Of a stretch of 64,000 bases of DNA, positions 11,335 through 22,795 are shown in pieces. A program made the position numbers and the translations under genes. The notes below the pieces were generated by a model. It had not been told where the DNA came from. It made no database searches and was given only the letters and a program-made list of their open reading frames with translations. The stretch's first letter is position 1; each line of letters opens with the position of its first letter. The DNA is from Dipteris shenzhenensis (Eukaryota > Polypodiophyta > Polypodiopsida > Gleicheniales), in the NCBI GenBank assembly GCA_047967505.1, contig CM106540.1. One strand, 5' to 3'.

Positions 11335-11428
11335 CCAATGTAATGGAGAGGCCAATGGGAGAGGAGATAATGATATAGAAGGACCAATGAGAGAGAAGCA
11401 CTTAAAACCCTAGTTTTTCTTATATATA
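11335..11428 (+). promoter_or_regulatory. Candidate promoter: three CCAAT boxes, telobox, TATA
   Basis: CCAAT at 11335, 11352 and 11384 is followed by the telobox AAACCCTA at 11405-11412 and TATATATA at 11421-11428. A pyrimidine-rich leader-like stretch and A/G-rich sequence follow. It would drive transcription rightward into the GA minisatellite. It may be the U3/R part of an old LTR; no LTR partner was found. Confidence 0.4.
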
Positions 11429-11559
11429 CTCTCCTTCTCTCATTGTTTCTCTCATTTCAACAAGGAAGAGCAAGAGGAGAAGCAAAAAGAGGAGGAAGAG
11501 CAAAAGCAAGCACAAGCATAGATCTCAACTTTTTTTTAAATTTGTATTCTTTGAAATTT

Positions 11560-13513
11560 TGTTATAGAGAGAGAACTTAGAGAGAGAAAAGTGAAGGAAA
11601 GACTTTTAGAGAGAGACTATAAGAGAGAGAGTCTTGCTGCCTCGGTAGCAAAAGAGAGAGAGAGAGAGAAAGAGGAGAGACTTTTAGAGAGAGAGAGAGA
11701 AAGAGAGAGGAGAGACGTTTAGAGAGAGAGGGTGAGAGGTAAAAGAGAGAGAGAGGGGGGGAGAGAGACAGAGTGGGGAGAGAGAGAGAGAGAGAGGGGG
11801 GGAGAGAGAGTGGGGAGAGAGAGAGAGAGGGGGGGGAGGCCGCTGCCACGACAGCGCGAGAGAGAGGGGGGGAGAGAGAGAGAGAGGGGGGAGGCCGCTG
11901 CCGCGGCAACACGAGAGAGAGAGGGGGGGAGAGAGAGAGGGGGAGGGAGAGAGAGAGAGAGAGGGGGGGAAGGGGGAGAGATAGAGAGAGGGGGGAGGCC
12001 GATGTCACGACAACACGAGAGAGAGGGGGGGAGAGAGAGAGTGGGAGGGGAGGCCGCTACCGCGGCAGCATGAGAGAGAGAGGGGGGAGAGAGAGAGTGG
12101 GGAGAGAGGGGGGGAGGTCGCTGTCGCGGTAGTGCAAGAGAGAGGGGCGAGCGAGAGAGGGGGGAGAGAGAGAGAGGGGGGGAGAGAGAGAGAGAAAGGG
12201 GGGGAGACCGCTGCCGCGCCAACATGAGAGAGAGGGGGGAGAGAGAGAGTGGGGGGGAGAGAGAGAGGGGAGGAGGGAAATAGAGAGGGGGGAAGGCCGC
12301 TATCGCGGTAGCACGAGAGAGAGAGAGGGGGGAGAGAGAGGGGGGGAGAGAGGGAGAGAGGGGGGAGGCCACTGCCGCGGCAGCGCGAGAGAGAGGGGGG
12401 AGAGAGGGAGAGAGGGGAGGAGGCCACTGCCGCGGCAGCGCGAGAGAGGGGGGGAGAGAGAGAGTGGGGAGAGAGAGAGAGAGGGGGGAGAGAGAGAGAG
12501 AGGGGGGGAGGCCGCTACCGCGGCAACGCGAGAGAGAGGGGGGGAGAGAGAGAGAGGGGGAGAGACAGAGAGAGAGAGGGGGGGAGGCCGCTGCTGCGGC
12601 AGTGCGAGAGAGAGGAGGAGAGAGAGAGAGTGAGGGGGAGAGAGAGAGTGGGGGGAGAGAGAGAGGGGGGAGACAGAGAGTGGGGGGGAGGCCGCTGTCG
12701 TGGCAGTGCGAGAGAGAGAGGGGGGAGAGAGAGAGTGGGGAGAGAGAGAGAGAGAGGGAGGGGAGGCCACTGCCATAGCAGCGCGAGAGAGAGGGGAGGG
12801 AGAGAGAGAGTGGGGAGAGAGAGAGAGGGGGGGAGGCCGCTGTCCCAGTAGTAAGAGAGAGAGAGGGGGGGCGAGAGAGAGAGGGGGGGAGAGAGAGAGA
12901 GAGGGGGGGGAGGGGGGAGAGAGAGAGAGGGGGGGAGGCCACTACCGCAGCAGCGTGAGAGAGGGGGGAGAGAGAGAGAGAGGGGGGGAGGCCGCTGCTG
13001 CGGTAGCGCGAGAGAGAGAGGGGGGGAGAGAGGAAGAGAGGGGGGAGGCCGCTGCCACGGCAACGCGAGAGAGAGGAGGAGAGAGAGAGTGGGGAGAGAG
13101 AGAGAGAGGGGGGAGAGAGAGAGAGAGGGGGGAGGCCGCTGTCGCGGTAGCGCGAGAGAGAGAGGGGGGGAGAGAGAGAGTGGGGAGAGAGAGAGAGGGG
13201 GGGAGGCCGTTGCCGCGGCAGCGCGAGAGAGAGAGGGGGAGAGAGAGAGTGGGGAGAGAGAGAGAGAGAGGGGGGAGAGAGAGAGAGGGGGGGAGGCCGC
13301 TGCAGCGGCAGTGCGAGAGAGAGAGGGGGGAGAGAGAGAGAGGGGAGAGAGAGAGAGAGAGGGGGGGAGGCCGCTGCACGGCAACGCGAGAGAGAGAGGG
13401 GGGGAGAGAGGGAGGGGAGAGAGAGAGGGGGGGAGGCCACTGCCACGGTAGCATGAGAGAGAGGGGTGAGAGAGAGAGTGGGGGGGAGAGAGAGGGGGGG
13501 AGAGAGAGAGAGA
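11560..13513. repeat. GA minisatellite with 22 palindromic cores
   Basis: Runs of GA and G alternate with a core close to CGCTGCCGCGGCAGCG, itself a 16-bp palindrome. I count 22 cores, the first at 11841-11856 and the last at 13438-13453, spaced 53 to 104 bp apart. Each copy departs from the consensus, mostly by C-to-T or G-to-A changes at CG positions. The very long Ser/Leu/Pro-rich and Arg/Glu-rich frames across it are composition artefacts, not genes. Confidence 0.9.
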
Positions 13514-13684
13514 TGTGGGGGTTAAAGGTCACTGTGCCTTAACCCCAGTTATGTACAATACTCAAACACATATATAATTGAATGAAAAAGAAGATTAGGG
13601 TAGTTCTGCACCCACCAAAACTTGTGTGGCTCTCTGTCTCTCTCTCTCCTTCTTCCATTCTTGCTTCCGTTGAGAGCACTCTCA
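13514..13684 (+). repeat. 5' LTR of the deleted copia element
   Basis: 171 bp, TGTGGGGG...CTCTCA. It holds a stem-loop-like pair (GGGGTTAAAGG and CCTTAACCCC near 13517-13545) and an AT-rich CATATATAATTG stretch at about 13569-13580. Confidence 0.8.
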
Positions 13685-13686
13685 AC

Positions 13687-13698
13687 TGGTATCAGAGC
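13687..13698 (+). other. Primer-binding site (tRNA-Met type)
   Basis: TGGTATCAGAGC lies two bases after the LTR, the usual plant copia site complementary to initiator tRNA-Met. Confidence 0.85.
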
Positions 13699-15125
13699 CC
13701 GGGTGATCTAGCTGAGCGTGCGTGAATGCTTGGAAGCTCAGCAGCTCTGTGGGAGGAAGGAGAAGCTTTGTGGGAATCTTTGTGGGTGACTTTACTTGCA
13801 TCCGAGTGTGCAGAGACCTTGGAGGAACCTTTGGAAAAGTCACTTTGGCTTTACGAAGTGGTTTTGAGAGCCTGTTAAGAGCTTTCAAAGAAAAAGTCGT
13901 TTTTTGAGCTTTTCCCTGTTCCGTTCGATGACAGAGACTCCGTATTGACTTGTGGAGGCAACTATTGCTTGCTTTTGGTGTCCACATTACTTCAGGAGCT
14001 TGGAAACACCTTCATTCTTGAATCTGAGATCATTTCAGTGGATTTTTGACTCACTGTATCAATTTCTGCGTTTTTTGCCCGGGTGTTGGAACTCAAGTTT
14101 GGAGCAACCATTTGCAGATCTGTCAGTTCCGGTGGACTCAGGAGGTCCTAAAACTTCTATGTTGCTCATCATTCACACTCCGGTGGAGTTTACAGATAGC
14201 TCTGTTTCCAAAAACGTTTTTCAGTCCGTGTGTTGGACCCAGTGATTGAGACCACGGTTTCCAAAACCATCTATCCCATTGCGTTTCGGACGCCCAAAAA
14301 CCCCTACCTATCAGTTCTTGCACGATTCGGTGGAGGATTTTCTGAGTTATAGATCTCTGTGTATTCGATTTCATCTCTCTGTTATGCATTTTTCATTCTA
14401 AGGTTTTGAAACCTTAGATTTATGCCACATGACAGTGGATAAGTGTTGACTCCCATTTCTCACTCATCGGTTGGGATTTTGGAGTTCTGGCAGAAGAGAG
14501 ATACTTGCAGATTTTCTTGCTGATTCCGATTATGCAATGGCGCCCATGTTTTGAAGCATCTCAGGTTCTATTTTCAGTAGCGCTCATTACCGTGGGACTA
14601 TGATTGCTTGAGCATACCTTATGCAGATCACTCTGGTTGCAGTTTGAGCAGTGTGCGCTCATTCGTGGTATGCATTGGGTTGCAATGGATGATTTATAGG
14701 CCATTTGGATGCATTGCGGTCCTTGTTGGATGCGCTGATAGGCCCAAATTGCCTTGTGGGATGCTATTTTTTTATGGACGCTTTGCACATGGATGCTATT
14801 TTAAGCTGAGGGACAGCTTTGACACATTGCAGGTGATGCATTGATAGTGCTATGCTCTCTTGGATGAGACATTATTGATGCATATGCCAGTGGACAATGT
14901 TTATGCTTGAGTCATTTGGCACTTATTGGCATTTTCTTTTGGGCCAGATTTGCTCATATGGATGCATAGTATATGCACATGAGTCAGATGCATCTTTTGA
15001 TGCTTTGAGTTTTGAGTTTTGGTGATATTTCACTCTATTGTGGCATACACATTTGGGTGCACCTGGTATTTGGTGTGATTCTCTCTTGCAGGCACTAGCA
15101 TTTGGGATTTTGCTTTATTTGCATC
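13699..15125 (+). other. Untranslated leader of the deleted copia element
   Basis: No coding similarity was seen in about 1.4 kb between primer-binding site and gag start. Short frames here are not supported. Confidence 0.5.
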
Positions 15126-15254
15126 ATGGCATCCTCTTCCATGTCTGAAAAGGAGTTTTTCAGCATTAAAAAGTTTGATGGGACAAACTTTTCTTTGTGG
15201 AAAGAACAGATAAGGGATGTGCTTATTCAAAAGAAGCAGATTAAACCCGAATGA
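15126..15254 (+). pseudogene. Truncated copia gag (first 42 codons)
   Basis: Starts MASSSMSEKEFFSIKKFDG and continues TNFSLWKEQIRDVLIQKK, typical of the copia gag N-terminus (KFDG.N...W). It is cut at about codon 40 by the deletion junction; the last codons (PE, stop) come from the junction and 3' LTR. Gag normally forms the virus-like particle. This stub lacks the UBN2 core and zinc knuckle and cannot function. Confidence 0.8.
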
Positions 15255-15353
15255 AAAAGAAGATTAGGGTGGTTCTGCACCCACCAAAACTTGTGTGGCT
15301 CTCTGTCTCTCTCTCTCCTTCTTCCATTCTTGCTTTCGTTGAGAGCACTCTCA
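15249..15353 (+). repeat. 3' LTR remnant of the deleted copia element
   Basis: 105 bp matching 13580-13684 with two substitutions; the first 66 bp of the LTR are missing. Directly followed by GA satellite. Confidence 0.85.
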
Positions 15354-15846
15354 AGAGAGGGGAGGGAGGCCACTGCCACGGTAGCGCAAGAGAGAGAGGG
15401 GGGGAGAGAGAGGGGGGAAGAGAGAGGGGGGAAGAGAGGGAGAGAGGGGGGAGGCCGCTGTCGCGGCAGCGCGAGAGAGAGGGGGGGAGAGAGAGAGTGG
15501 GGAGAGAGAGAGAGAGGGGAGGGAGAGAGAGAGAGAGGGAGGGGAGGCCAGTGCCACGGCAGTGCGAGAGAGAGAGGGGGGAGAGAGAGAGGGGGGGAGA
15601 GAGAGAGACGGGGGGAGGCCACTGTCGCGGTAGCACGAGAGAGAGAGGGGGGAGAGAGAGAGGGGGGAGAGAGAGAGAGGGGGGGCCGTTGCCTCGAGAG
15701 AGAGGGGGGAGAGAGAGAGTGAGGGGCGCACTGCCACGGCAGCATGTGAGAGAGAGAGGGGGGGAGAGAGAGAGTGGGGAGAGAGAGAGAGGGGGGGAGA
15801 GAGAGTGGGGAGCACAAGTGAGAGAGAGAGAGAGAAAAGGAGAGGA

Positions 15847-15904
<58 letters not shown>

Positions 15905-16240
15905 AAATGAAGAGGAGGGGAGAGAGTAAATAAAGATGAGAGGAAATGTAGACTAGAGGGGAGAGGAAAGAGAGAGAGAGAAGAGAAAAAGAGAGGGAGA
16001 GGAGAGACGAGAGAGAGAGAAGCGTATTAGAGTGAGAGAGAGAGAGACAAGAAGAAGAGAGAAGTGTACTAGCATGAGAGAGAGAGAGAAGACGAAGAGA
16101 GCAGATGAGAGAGATTGACGAGAGATGGATGAGAGATGAAAATTTAGAGAGGGAGGGCACAAGAGAAAGTACGATCGAGATAGAAAATCTTACCAATGAG
16201 GAGGAGAAATGAGTGGGCAACGATCAAGGAGAGATAAAGG
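15354..16240. repeat. GA minisatellite and (GA)n, right part
   Basis: Continues the array split by the copia element. Cores occur at about 15371, 15456, 15549, 15620 and 15729, with a truncated one near 15687. A pure (GA)n run follows at about 15850-15900, then degenerate GA-rich units such as GAAGTGTACTAGCATGAGAGAG up to 16240. Confidence 0.9.
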
Positions 16241-16338
16241 AGAGATGTTTTGATGGAAGAATTTGGGAGCTACGATCAATGAGGCATATTAGAGGAGATT
16301 GGTGTGTGATTTAGTTGAAACTTAAATAAACAAAACTA

Positions 16339-16560
16339 TAAACCTTGGTGTTTGAAAAGAGAAACGTGTGGAAACTTGAATTTCAAATTTTCTGCCTTTT
16401 TTTTAACTATGAATCCTTGTGTTTGAAAAGATAAACGTGTGAAAACTTGAAAATTGTGATAAAAGACAACCTTGTGTTTGAAAAGACAAATGTGTGGAAA
16501 CTTGAAAAGTGTGAAAAGACAAACGTGTGTGAAAAGGAAAACTTGTGGAATCTTGAATTT
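16339..16560. repeat. Short degenerate tandem repeat, CTTGTGTTTGAAAAGA units
   Basis: At least five variants of a unit around CTTGTGTTTGAAAAGACAAA plus CGTGTGGAAACTTGAA follow one another with variable spacing. Not coding. Confidence 0.7.
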
Positions 16561-16599
16561 TAAATTTTCCTTTGTTTTTGAATTTAAAATGAGTTTCAC

Positions 16600-16983
16600 T
16601 TCCATTTTGAATTTATTAGTTTAATTTCTCAATTAAATTTTCTGAAATATAGTTTACAAAAATGCATTTTGTTTTGGAATATAGAAAGTATAATTTTAAT
16701 TTTATTACATTTTTAAAATTTTTAAAAGTAGTTTAACTTACATTCGTTATTATTACTTTAATTTATTTCTTTTTAGGTATATTCTTCTAGGTTAATATTA
16801 AATTTTTAATTTTAAGTCTTATTTTCTTAATTTTACGTTATTTTTTCATAAACTTTAAGTTAAATTAAATTTATTTATATTTCAAATTTTGTGATTTCAA
16901 ACTAATAAGAATTTACTTTGTCAAAGTTTAAACTTCTTATGATTGTGAATTTAGTTAAATTAATTTGAATTAAAAAAGAGTTT
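16600..16983. other. AT-rich sequence, nothing recognised
   Basis: About 380 bp of AT-rich DNA between the short tandem repeat and the telomere-like array; no ORF or repeat structure supported. Confidence 0.5.
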
Positions 16984-17395
16984 GGGGGTTTGGGTTTAAG
17001 GTTTGGGGATGAGGGTTTAGGGTTTCGAAGTCAGGGCTTAGGGTTTGGGGTTAGGGATTAGGGGTTTACGGTTTAGGGTTTGGGTTTGGGGTTAGTGTTT
17101 AGGGTGTTAGTATTTGGGGGTTAGCGTTTAGGATTTAGGGTTTAGGTTTTGGGATTCAGGGTTTAGGGATTAGGGTTTAGGATTTGGGGGTTACGGTTTA
17201 GGGTTTGGGGGTTTGGGTTTAGGGTTTTGAGGTTTAGGTTTAGGGTTTTGGGTTTTGGGGTTAGGTTTTAGGGTTTTAAGATTTGGGAGTTAGGGTTGAA
17301 AGTTTGGGAGTTTAGGGTTTAGGGTTTCGAGATTTGGGTTTAGGGTTTAGGGTTTGGTTTTAGGGTTTAGGGTTTAGGGTTTAGGGTTTGGAGTC
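16984..17395. repeat. Interstitial telomere-like array, G-rich strand (TTTAGGG)n
   Basis: About 410 bp of degenerate TTTAGGG units, best preserved near 17335-17390. Orientation is opposite to the array at 9640-10380. Confidence 0.9.
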
Positions 17396-17519
17396 AAATT
17401 AAATTTGTACTTTTTAATATTTAAATTGAAATTTATTAAGATTTTAACTTTTTATTAATGTGAATGTTCAATTCTTATGAGTTGTAAGTAAATTAGTTTT
17501 TGAAAATATAAATTTTATC

Positions 17520-18150
17520 TTTTTTAAACTCGCAACCTGAGTGTATTAAAAAGAATAATGGAAAATAGATTATTTTTTGCTTTTAATTCGCAACCTAAGG
17601 ATATTAAAAAGAACAATGGAAAAGAAATTATTTCTTGCTTTTCTTCGCTTCGACGGTTGGTGTAGTCTAGATTAGCATAGATTAGTTTGTCCTTAGAGGA
17701 GAGAACTCCAAAAAAACCAATCAAAGCCATGCTCAAAATTTCCTGACTAGTTCCTAATCGGAGTCAGTCCATTCATTCACATTCGGTTTCACACTCACAA
17801 CAACCCTACCATTTAAGCAACGATTAAGGTTTTTAAACTTTTTAGATAATTGAAAGTTGTATCAATGGACATGATAGATTACAGTTGAATCAATTAAGGG
17901 ACTAGACATAGCAAATTATATTTGTACTAGTTGTGGGAGTTGACAGAGCATTTTACACTTATATCAGTTGCGGGAGTTGACAGAGCATTTTGCACTTATA
18001 TCTGATAGACTTCAAATTTGTATTCGGAGATCATTGTAAATCCTTATTTTTTTTCACATTTATGCTCTAAGCCTTGTAAAGCCTTTTAGGCTATTCCCAA
18101 AGCATGAAATTAACACTTATACGATTGGAAAGAATAAAAACTTGAGGTGT
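17520..18150 (+). repeat. Dispersed repeat shared with 31180-31640
   Basis: Blocks such as CGGAGTCAGTCCAT, GAATTATTTGCTG-like sequence, CCATGC..AAATTCC.GACTAGT.CCTA and CTTGTAAAGCCT(C/T)T recur in the same order near 31190-31600. The left end also carries a 60-bp tandem duplication (about 17528-17650, both copies starting CGCAACCT). In the second location this sequence is part of a copia leader, so it may be a retroelement leader or an old insertion. Confidence 0.55.
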
Positions 18151-21100
18151 ATTAATGGGACTCATTGTACTTTTGATTTTTCAAAGTAATTGTAGTTTGT
18201 CAAAGCACCTAAAATTTGTGTTGTGCTTGAATATAGGATGGATCTTGAGGCTACATCATTTGTCAATGGTATGACACTAAAATACAATGGAAGAATTTAT
18301 GCCTCAAAGGACTTCACAAACTAGACCATTGTTGACACAACAAAGAAAGCATGGTTCTTGGTCTTAAGTAAAGGAAATCTCATTCTAGTGATGACAAAGA
18401 GAGAGTTGGAGAAAGATGAGTGGGCATCAAATGTATCTTTCTCAAAGAGCAATTTGATTCAAGGGGGCACCTTACTAGGAATAAAAATTGAAAAAGATAG
18501 CAGTACAATGATGATTTACACAAAGTCAAGAATGAGCAACAGATCGTTTCTTCTTTCTAAGAAAGATGCAATGCACTTTGTGATGCCGCTGCCAGATTAT
18601 CCTTGAATACTTTCAGGGTGTCATTGAACAAGGTTCAACTTCATTGGAGGGACCTAAGGTGCAAGAATCCCCACATGAGAAAGGAAGTGATGAGACACAC
18701 CATGTAGACCTGGTTCATGGTAATACAAATGAGAGAGGAACTGGAGTGGATGAGATAGAACACATTGTAGCAATGGATGAGAGTCTTGTACACGTGGATG
18801 CTTACAAGGGATCTACATTTGAGATAGGAATTGAATTGGTGGAGACAGGACATGCATCAGATGATACAGGACATGCACATGCATCTCAGATAGAAATTGA
18901 ATTGAGTGAGACATGACATGCATCAGATAAGACCGGACATGCACACACATCTCTTGTTCATGGTATTACTCACTTAGATGGTGTAACTCATGAAGTTGAC
19001 GGAATAACAGAACAAGTGAAGCCCTTAGGTATACCTGAAGTTGAGACAATAGAAGAAGAAGTAGGGCGATCTAAAGCAGTTCACATAGAGCCCCTAAAAA
19101 ATAAACCTCGACATCAAATGCAAAAGGCAAGTACTTCACGAGCTATAGTTCCAAGTCCTATAACTCGTAAAAGAGGTTCATATACAAAGAAAGGGCAAAG
19201 AAGAGAAGAGGAAGAACACGAAGAGGATGCAGAGGGTCTTGAAATGGAGTCAGATCTAGAAGCAAAAATGTTATCAATGAAGAACCTAAATCTTCGCTTG
19301 AATGAGGCTGTGACAGATGAGGATCCAGGATATATATGGGGCCAAAAGACTCAAGTTATACATGCTTCAACGGTGGTCAAAGCAAGTGTCTTCACCAACA
19401 GCAGGACCTTAGATACAGTCTATGCTGAAAAGATTTTTGAGGCTTTGATTGATGGAAAAAAACCAGTTGTTTCTAATTTGGTACTCTGTCCAAGAGCATT
19501 TTGGCCAGTCATGGGAGATTATAGTCAATCCATCAATTTCTCTCAGCCTATAGATTTTGAGATGCAATTCACTAAGTTCCTCGGAAAACAAGTTCCCTCA
19601 CTCAAGAAGGACAGAGTTCAATGAATGATCCAGAATGACATATAAAGGATGCCAAGATAAATTTCTTAGCTCATTGCACATTTGAGGCAATAGATGGTCA
19701 GCACTATGCCTATGCTTGTAATGAGTGCTCTAGAGATGCATACAAGAAAGGAGAAATTACTTATCAAACCTTCGCAAGTGTGCCTCAATTTCACTACTAT
19801 TTTGCATGCATTTGTATCTTCAAGAACGAGAAAAAATATTTGATTGTCGGAAAGAATTAATCATGATATTTATGCACTACGAAAAATCACCTCCACTTTA
19901 GAGATGTTGCTCAAAGCTAGGACCATATGGAGAACTTTTCATTCTCCTATGACCACTCTCAAAAGAACTACAACTAAAGTGGAAGCGGATAATCTTGTTG
20001 ACTTCTACACATGCTTGAGTGCCATTGTACCAAGGGGAAAGTAGGAAAGAGCAGAGGTGATTACAAGCTTTAAGACAGTAAGGGATAGGTATCAAGACTA
20101 CACAAGCATACTTTTCCATAGTGATGAAGTTTTTCATCAAATCAAAGATGTGTGTCTTGCATGTGAGAAAGGAGATGTCACATATAAGGCTCCATCATTG
20201 ATTAAAGACAAGGCAAAGAAGATTGAGAAAAAAGAGATGACAGCTCGGATGTGGAGGCCTTTAAGAAACTTACCAGACAAATACACAAGTCTTGCTGCAG
20301 AGAAATTAATGTCCAAAGAATGGTTTTTTGGCAAAAAGGATAAAGATCATTGCATGGAAGATTGCATCATCCAACAGGTCAAGCATGATGCAGTAAAGAG
20401 TGCAATTGAATATTTGTTGGTAGAAAAAAATATTCCAATTAGCCAATGTAAAATTGATCATAGCATTGTGAGGCAGATGGCATCAGCTTTACCGTCAGCT
20501 AAACAGAAGGCTTGGGCGCATAAATGGGTGAAGGTAGAAGATGATGGATCTGAAATTACTCCTTCTATGACAAGTGACATTCCGGAAAATGTGTATGCAT
20601 ATGCACAAAAAGTCATCAATAAGCACAGTCTCAGAAAAGAAAAAATTTTGAAAAAGGGCTTTTTTTTCATACATGAAATCATTTCAGAGTCTGGAAAGAG
20701 TGTTGAGTGCAAGGGAGTTTCATTGAATGATTTTTTGTCCGACGACACTGCTTGGGAGAGGCCTCAGCTTTTCTTTGTCTATGAAATATCACCGGATGAC
20801 ATTCATCAACTCCTTGATAGAATATTACATACCACCATTGGTAGAGTGGGACTATGTAACATAGTCATATTTGCTGATAAAGATGACAAGGAACAAATGT
20901 CTGCTACCCTAGAAAAACAATATGGCAATAACCTTTTTCTTGTGCATGAAGAGCCCTTACAATGATCACTCCTTACAGAACAATATAAGAGGGAATGCAA
21001 AGAGATTGCAACTAATGCTGGAAGAGCATGAAGCTCCAAGTCCCCTCCATCGCAACGCAAATCACTATGAAAGGCCAGCAAAAAGTGCTGATCTTTTAAT

Positions 21101-21453
21101 TAGTATGATGGAATTTTTGCTGCCGTCCGGATGGGAAGTCACATTGTGTCGAATGGGACATTTGTTTGAAGCTCTTATTAGAAAAGGACACCATGTAAAT
21201 ATTATTGAGAGCCCTGCTTGCTTTTGATACCATGGCTTCTCTCACAATAAAGTATGATAAGAAAGGTCCAATCTCACATGAAGAGGATGCTGACATAGAG
21301 ATGGTCATGTATGATGAGAGCAAGAAAGATGATGAAAATGATGAAAGCTCTGGATATGATAGTGAGGACACCAACGATAGTAAGGAAGCTAAAGAAGATG
21401 GATATGACACTGACCTTGCCTGTGAAGGTTACATAAAAAGACCACGAAGATAT

Positions 21454-21562
21454 GTAGAGTTATGAAAACTTATGTTTAATTTTCTTTATTCATTTAAAGG
21501 TCTTTTTAAATTTATAATTAATTTAAAATTTTGAATCTCATAATTATTTTATCCTTTTATAG
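21454..21562 (+). other. GT-AG intron joining methyltransferase-like and Ulp1-like parts
   Basis: Donor GTAGAG at 21454 and acceptor TTTTATAG ending 21562. Splicing gives KRPRRY followed by EKGKEEGEEDIAG in one frame, bypassing the TGA near 21463. Confidence 0.6.
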
Positions 21563-21834
21563 GAGAAGGGAAAGGAGGAGGGTGAGGAGGACATAGCTGG
21601 AGTAGAGAATATAGAAAGCTCATCTCAAGAAAACAAAGCTGCTCTGGCTATCCATCAGATGACTCTAGAAAATAATCATACCTTGCAGCAAATGGAGAAG
21701 TCATTTCAAGTTAGGTTTCAAGTTCGAGAACAACAACCATCCTCAGGTTTGACACAAACTTTTTATTGACTTTATGCTTTTGTATTTCCATTGGATCAAA
21801 TGGACTAATATTCTTTTCTTTTTATTGCAGTATG

Positions 21835-22750
21835 GTTTTATAGCAGCTTCCCCTATATATATAGAGATGTGCATATATGGTTGATCCTCTTGTTTCTACT
21901 GTACTTAGCAATAAGCAGAAGACCATAGATAATGTTTTTAAGTGGTTGCAACCTGTTGATTTGAGTGCGGTGCGAGTTATCTTTACTGCATATCACAAGG
22001 AGTGAGTATCAATCCCTACCTATCTTATCTCTTACATTGTGGAGGATTATATCAAATAATAATTATTCTTAATTGATAATGCAGCTTGCATTGGAGCTTG
22101 GTAATTGTGGACATCTTAGCCAAGCAATGTTTCTTTGTCAATTCAATAGCATCTATCCATGGGAGTGTGTCAAAAATTATGTCAATGAGATGCATCCTAT
22201 GCAATGCGCACATTCATTTATGTTTTCTATTTTGATGTGTAGATCGGCTCGAAAGTTGGTAGGTGCTATAGATGCACTTATGCAAATGGAAGGTGACTTA
22301 GAAGATCAAATAGAGTATGTAACATGCCCTACAGCGAAGCAGAATGATGACCACAGTTGTGGGTGGAGAGTCAGATATAACTGCTTTTTGCTCCTTGCTC
22401 AAATTTTGAATTTGAGCGGTTGTGAAACCTCATTGTTGACATATATAGACTTGCATCTATATGCATTTATGTCATCTATCATTAAGGCATTTATTGATAA
22501 TGTGGTGGAGCATCCAGAGGAAACATTGGTTGCTACGCCCATAAGTTGTCCTAATGTAACCGTTGTATTGGACGAAATGGGGAGCTCTTTTGAGGTTAGG
22601 GTTATCATTAGCAAGCAACCTCGTGTTTTGACATTTGGTAGTGAGGAAGTTACAATCCTCTATGACCCTTTGAAAGAGGCTAATGACAAAGTCATGATGG
22701 CCATCCTCAGGTTTGATATGAACATCTCTTGGCTTGATACTTCAATCATT
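21835..22750 (+). other. Ulp1-like (C48) peptidase domain 1, catalytic residues kept
   Basis: Exons give DPLVSTVLSNKQKTIDNVF, then LHWSLVIVDILAKQCFFVNS (His codon 22089-22091), then, after a likely intron, KQNDDHSCGW (Cys codon 22358-22360). The order His-Asp-Gln-Cys matches Ulp1/SENP SUMO peptidases and related adenain-fold proteases. Both the Gln of the oxyanion hole and the Cys are present. The surrounding gene is broken, so activity is not expected. Confidence 0.6.
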
Positions 22751-22795
22751 TGATTCAATCTGCTTCTAACATTTGTTTATTTATTACTGCAGTAC

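Larger units (their letters stand above)
13514..15353 (+). mobile_element. Deleted Ty1/copia LTR element inside the GA satellite
   Basis: Contains a 5' LTR (13514-13684), a primer-binding site, a leader of about 1.4 kb, the start of gag, and then a deletion joining gag directly to the last 105 bp of the 3' LTR (15249-15353). Flanks are AGAGA on both sides (13509-13513, 15354-15358). This fits a 5-bp target duplication, but the GA-rich target makes that weak. The LTR starts TG and ends CA. The shared 105 bp of the two LTRs differ at two positions. Confidence 0.8.

Noticed and set aside
10420-11401. Long minus-strand Pro/Ser/His-rich open frames (up to 325 codons)
   Set aside because: They run across the G-rich minisatellite in several frames at once because that composition lacks stop codons; no domain.
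11577-13542. Very long Ser/Leu/Pro-rich (575 codons) and Arg/Glu/Gly-rich frames
   Set aside because: By-products of the GA satellite: open in most frames on both strands, no start context, repeat-driven.
15227-16220. Minus-strand Ser/Leu-rich frames of 196-289 codons
   Set aside because: Same GA-satellite artefact, crossing the copia LTR and simple repeats.
9640-17395. A true chromosome end
   Set aside because: Both arrays are internal, degenerate and flanked by ordinary mobile-element sequence on both sides.
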